In this document: one piece after another, positions 62,788 to 64,000 of the stretch
Numbering within the stretch: the stretch's first letter is position 1
Layout of the letters: each line of letters opens with the position of its first letter
Assembly: GCA_963170055.1 (NCBI GenBank)
Contig: CAUJGJ010000149.1
Coordinates: 20,201-84,200, forward strand
Direction of reading: 5' to 3'
Length of the DNA: 64,000 bases
DNA from: Halisarca cf. caerulea
Lineage: Eukaryota > Porifera > Demospongiae > Chondrillida > Halisarcidae
Notes under the pieces: model-generated
Told to the model about the DNA's origin: nothing
The model's database searches: none
The model's input: only the letters and a program-made list of their open reading frames with translations
Made by a program: the position numbers and the translations under genes

Positions 62788-63111
62788 TTAGATGTTACGA
62801 ACACAGAATGCTACACTAAAATCAAATATAGGCTCAAAGTTTGCCTGATTGAGTGTTCCTAAACCTGGATCTGCATTGCCTTGTTGAATTACAATGGAAA
62901 CATGCTGCAGGAGATGAAATATGGATACATTATCTCCAGATTCTTGTCTTATTCTCCTGCCAATGTTGTTTAGCATTATAGCACCAGGTCCAAGTGGGGC
63001 AGCAGTCTCTACAGCAACAGGCATAAACAGAGTGGTCAACTGCAGGGTTTGACAGTTAACCAGCTTTCCACATATGTATCTGTATAGCTCTGTTGACCCA
63101 CCCAAGACCAT
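62788..63111 (-). pseudogene. LINE C-terminal end
   Basis: LQLTTLFMPVAVETAAPLGP, LNNIGRRIRQESGDN and HVSIVIQQGNADPGLGTLN, the family-typical 3' end of a LINE ORF. Open throughout; 5' part absent, cut at about 63111 where + strand LINE sequence begins. Confidence 0.8.
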
Positions 63112-63141
63112 CTTGTACTTATATGTTTATATACAGTACAT

Positions 63142-64000
63142 ATGAACATCCTGGTGGACACCATCACCAAGAACCACTCCGATCTGGGGTACTCCTTTGC
63201 CTGTGTCCAGCGCAAGACCAACCTGCTCCAGTATGCGGACGACACCTCCCTTATTGTGGATGGACCATCATCTTGCCGTACACTGCTGGCTACCACCGAC
63301 ACCTGGTTGGAATGGTCTGGCTTGAGGGCCAACGTGCCTAAGTGTGTCACTATGACTACTCAGTCATCCACTGGTTCGCCATACGATCCCAAGCTGTCCC
63401 TCTCTGACCAATCCATCCCCTTCATTGGCTCGTCCACCTTCAGATTCCTAGGAAACCCCATCTCTGTACACTCCAGTGTTGCCAGTGCCAAGCAGGCCCT
63501 GCTATCCAAACTTCAGCCCCTCCTAGACATGGTAGGCTCCTCCCTTGTCAGCAGACAGTAAAATTTGCTGCTGTTCAAGGTTGGCATCTGCCCACGACTG
63601 GCCTGGGATCTGTCAACCACCCAGCTCTCCACTACCTGGTTGAAGACAACTCTCCAGCCCCTTGCCACTCGCTACCTGAAACAATGGAGTGGGCTAGCGA
63701 AGACAGCTGATGCCAACAAGCTGTTCCTACCCAAGTGCAATGATGGCCTGGACCTGCCTGACCTCACCACACTACACCACAGGCTGCAAGTCTCCAAGGC
63801 GGCAAGATTTGTATTCTCCAGGGACCCTGTTGTGAGGAACATCACAGCCTAGGAGACCTTCAGTGAACGACAGCAGTCAAGGGCAACCAACTTTCAAGCC
63901 ATTTCAGACAGTCATTGATGTCATGAAGGAGGACCCAGGAGCAAGTGAATCTGTAATCACAAGGACTGCCAAGGCTAAAGTGAAGGGCGCTGACACCACC
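63142..64000 (+). pseudogene. LINE reverse transcriptase, continues past the window
   Basis: QYADDTSLIVDGPSSCRTLL (motif C YADD), TWLEWSGLRANVPKCVTM, IPFIGSSTFRFLGNPISVHS, then after a stop at 63559-63561 LFKVGICPRLAWDLS, LKTTLQPLATRYLKQWSGLA, LFLPKCNDGLDLPDLTTLHH and, after a stop near 63850, more open sequence to the edge. The RT palm upstream of motif C is missing. The expected downstream domain resembles 13330-12326. Confidence 0.85.

Noticed and set aside
58782..64000. Remaining SKI2 exons
   Set aside because: Searched by eye for the expected glycine/leucine motif and the DSHCT residues; only LINE and repeat sequence was found.

Overview
The window looks like nuclear DNA of an early-branching invertebrate animal, perhaps a sponge or cnidarian. 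The evidence is AT-rich sequence, GT-AG introns, an animal-type SKI2 helicase gene cut into many exons, and reverse transcriptase (RT) families of the kind abundant in those animals. No rRNA, tRNA, CRISPR or bacterial operon was recognised. The species cannot be named from this sequence.

The only well-supported host gene is a SKI2/SKIV2L-type RNA helicase on the + strand. Twenty exons between 30360 and 58781 join with consistent phases into about 981 codons. All main helicase motifs are present. The first N-terminal exon(s) were not found, and the last part of the C-terminal domain is either beyond the right edge or missed. Introns reach 10.1 kb and are full of transposon debris.

Almost everything else is mobile DNA, much of it nested. 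0.2-4 kb: terminal-hairpin elements, palindromes and two adjacent minisatellites. 4.6-9.9 kb: a 5.2 kb DNA transposon remnant with TGTCAC...GTGACA ends and a GATC duplication. Its minus-strand gene joins retroviral-type integrase pieces, a Ulp1-like cysteine protease and a PHD-like finger, and it resembles Ginger-class elements. 10-17 kb: LINE fragments and a 3.3 kb finger-RT-nuclease-like element inserted into an older composite repeat. 17-30 kb: foldback elements, a second copy of that RT, TA-inserting short elements, and a 1 kb foldback with CA/TG arms just upstream of the helicase exons. 30-59 kb: the helicase with intronic repeats. 59-64 kb: three LINE pieces flanking another composite hairpin/foldback repeat.

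At least five RT families, one integrase-type transposase and several non-autonomous inverted-repeat families are present. Many insertions can be dated relative to one another because they interrupt recognisable repeats or reading frames. Every mobile ORF examined carries frameshifts, stops or truncations, so none appears active here.
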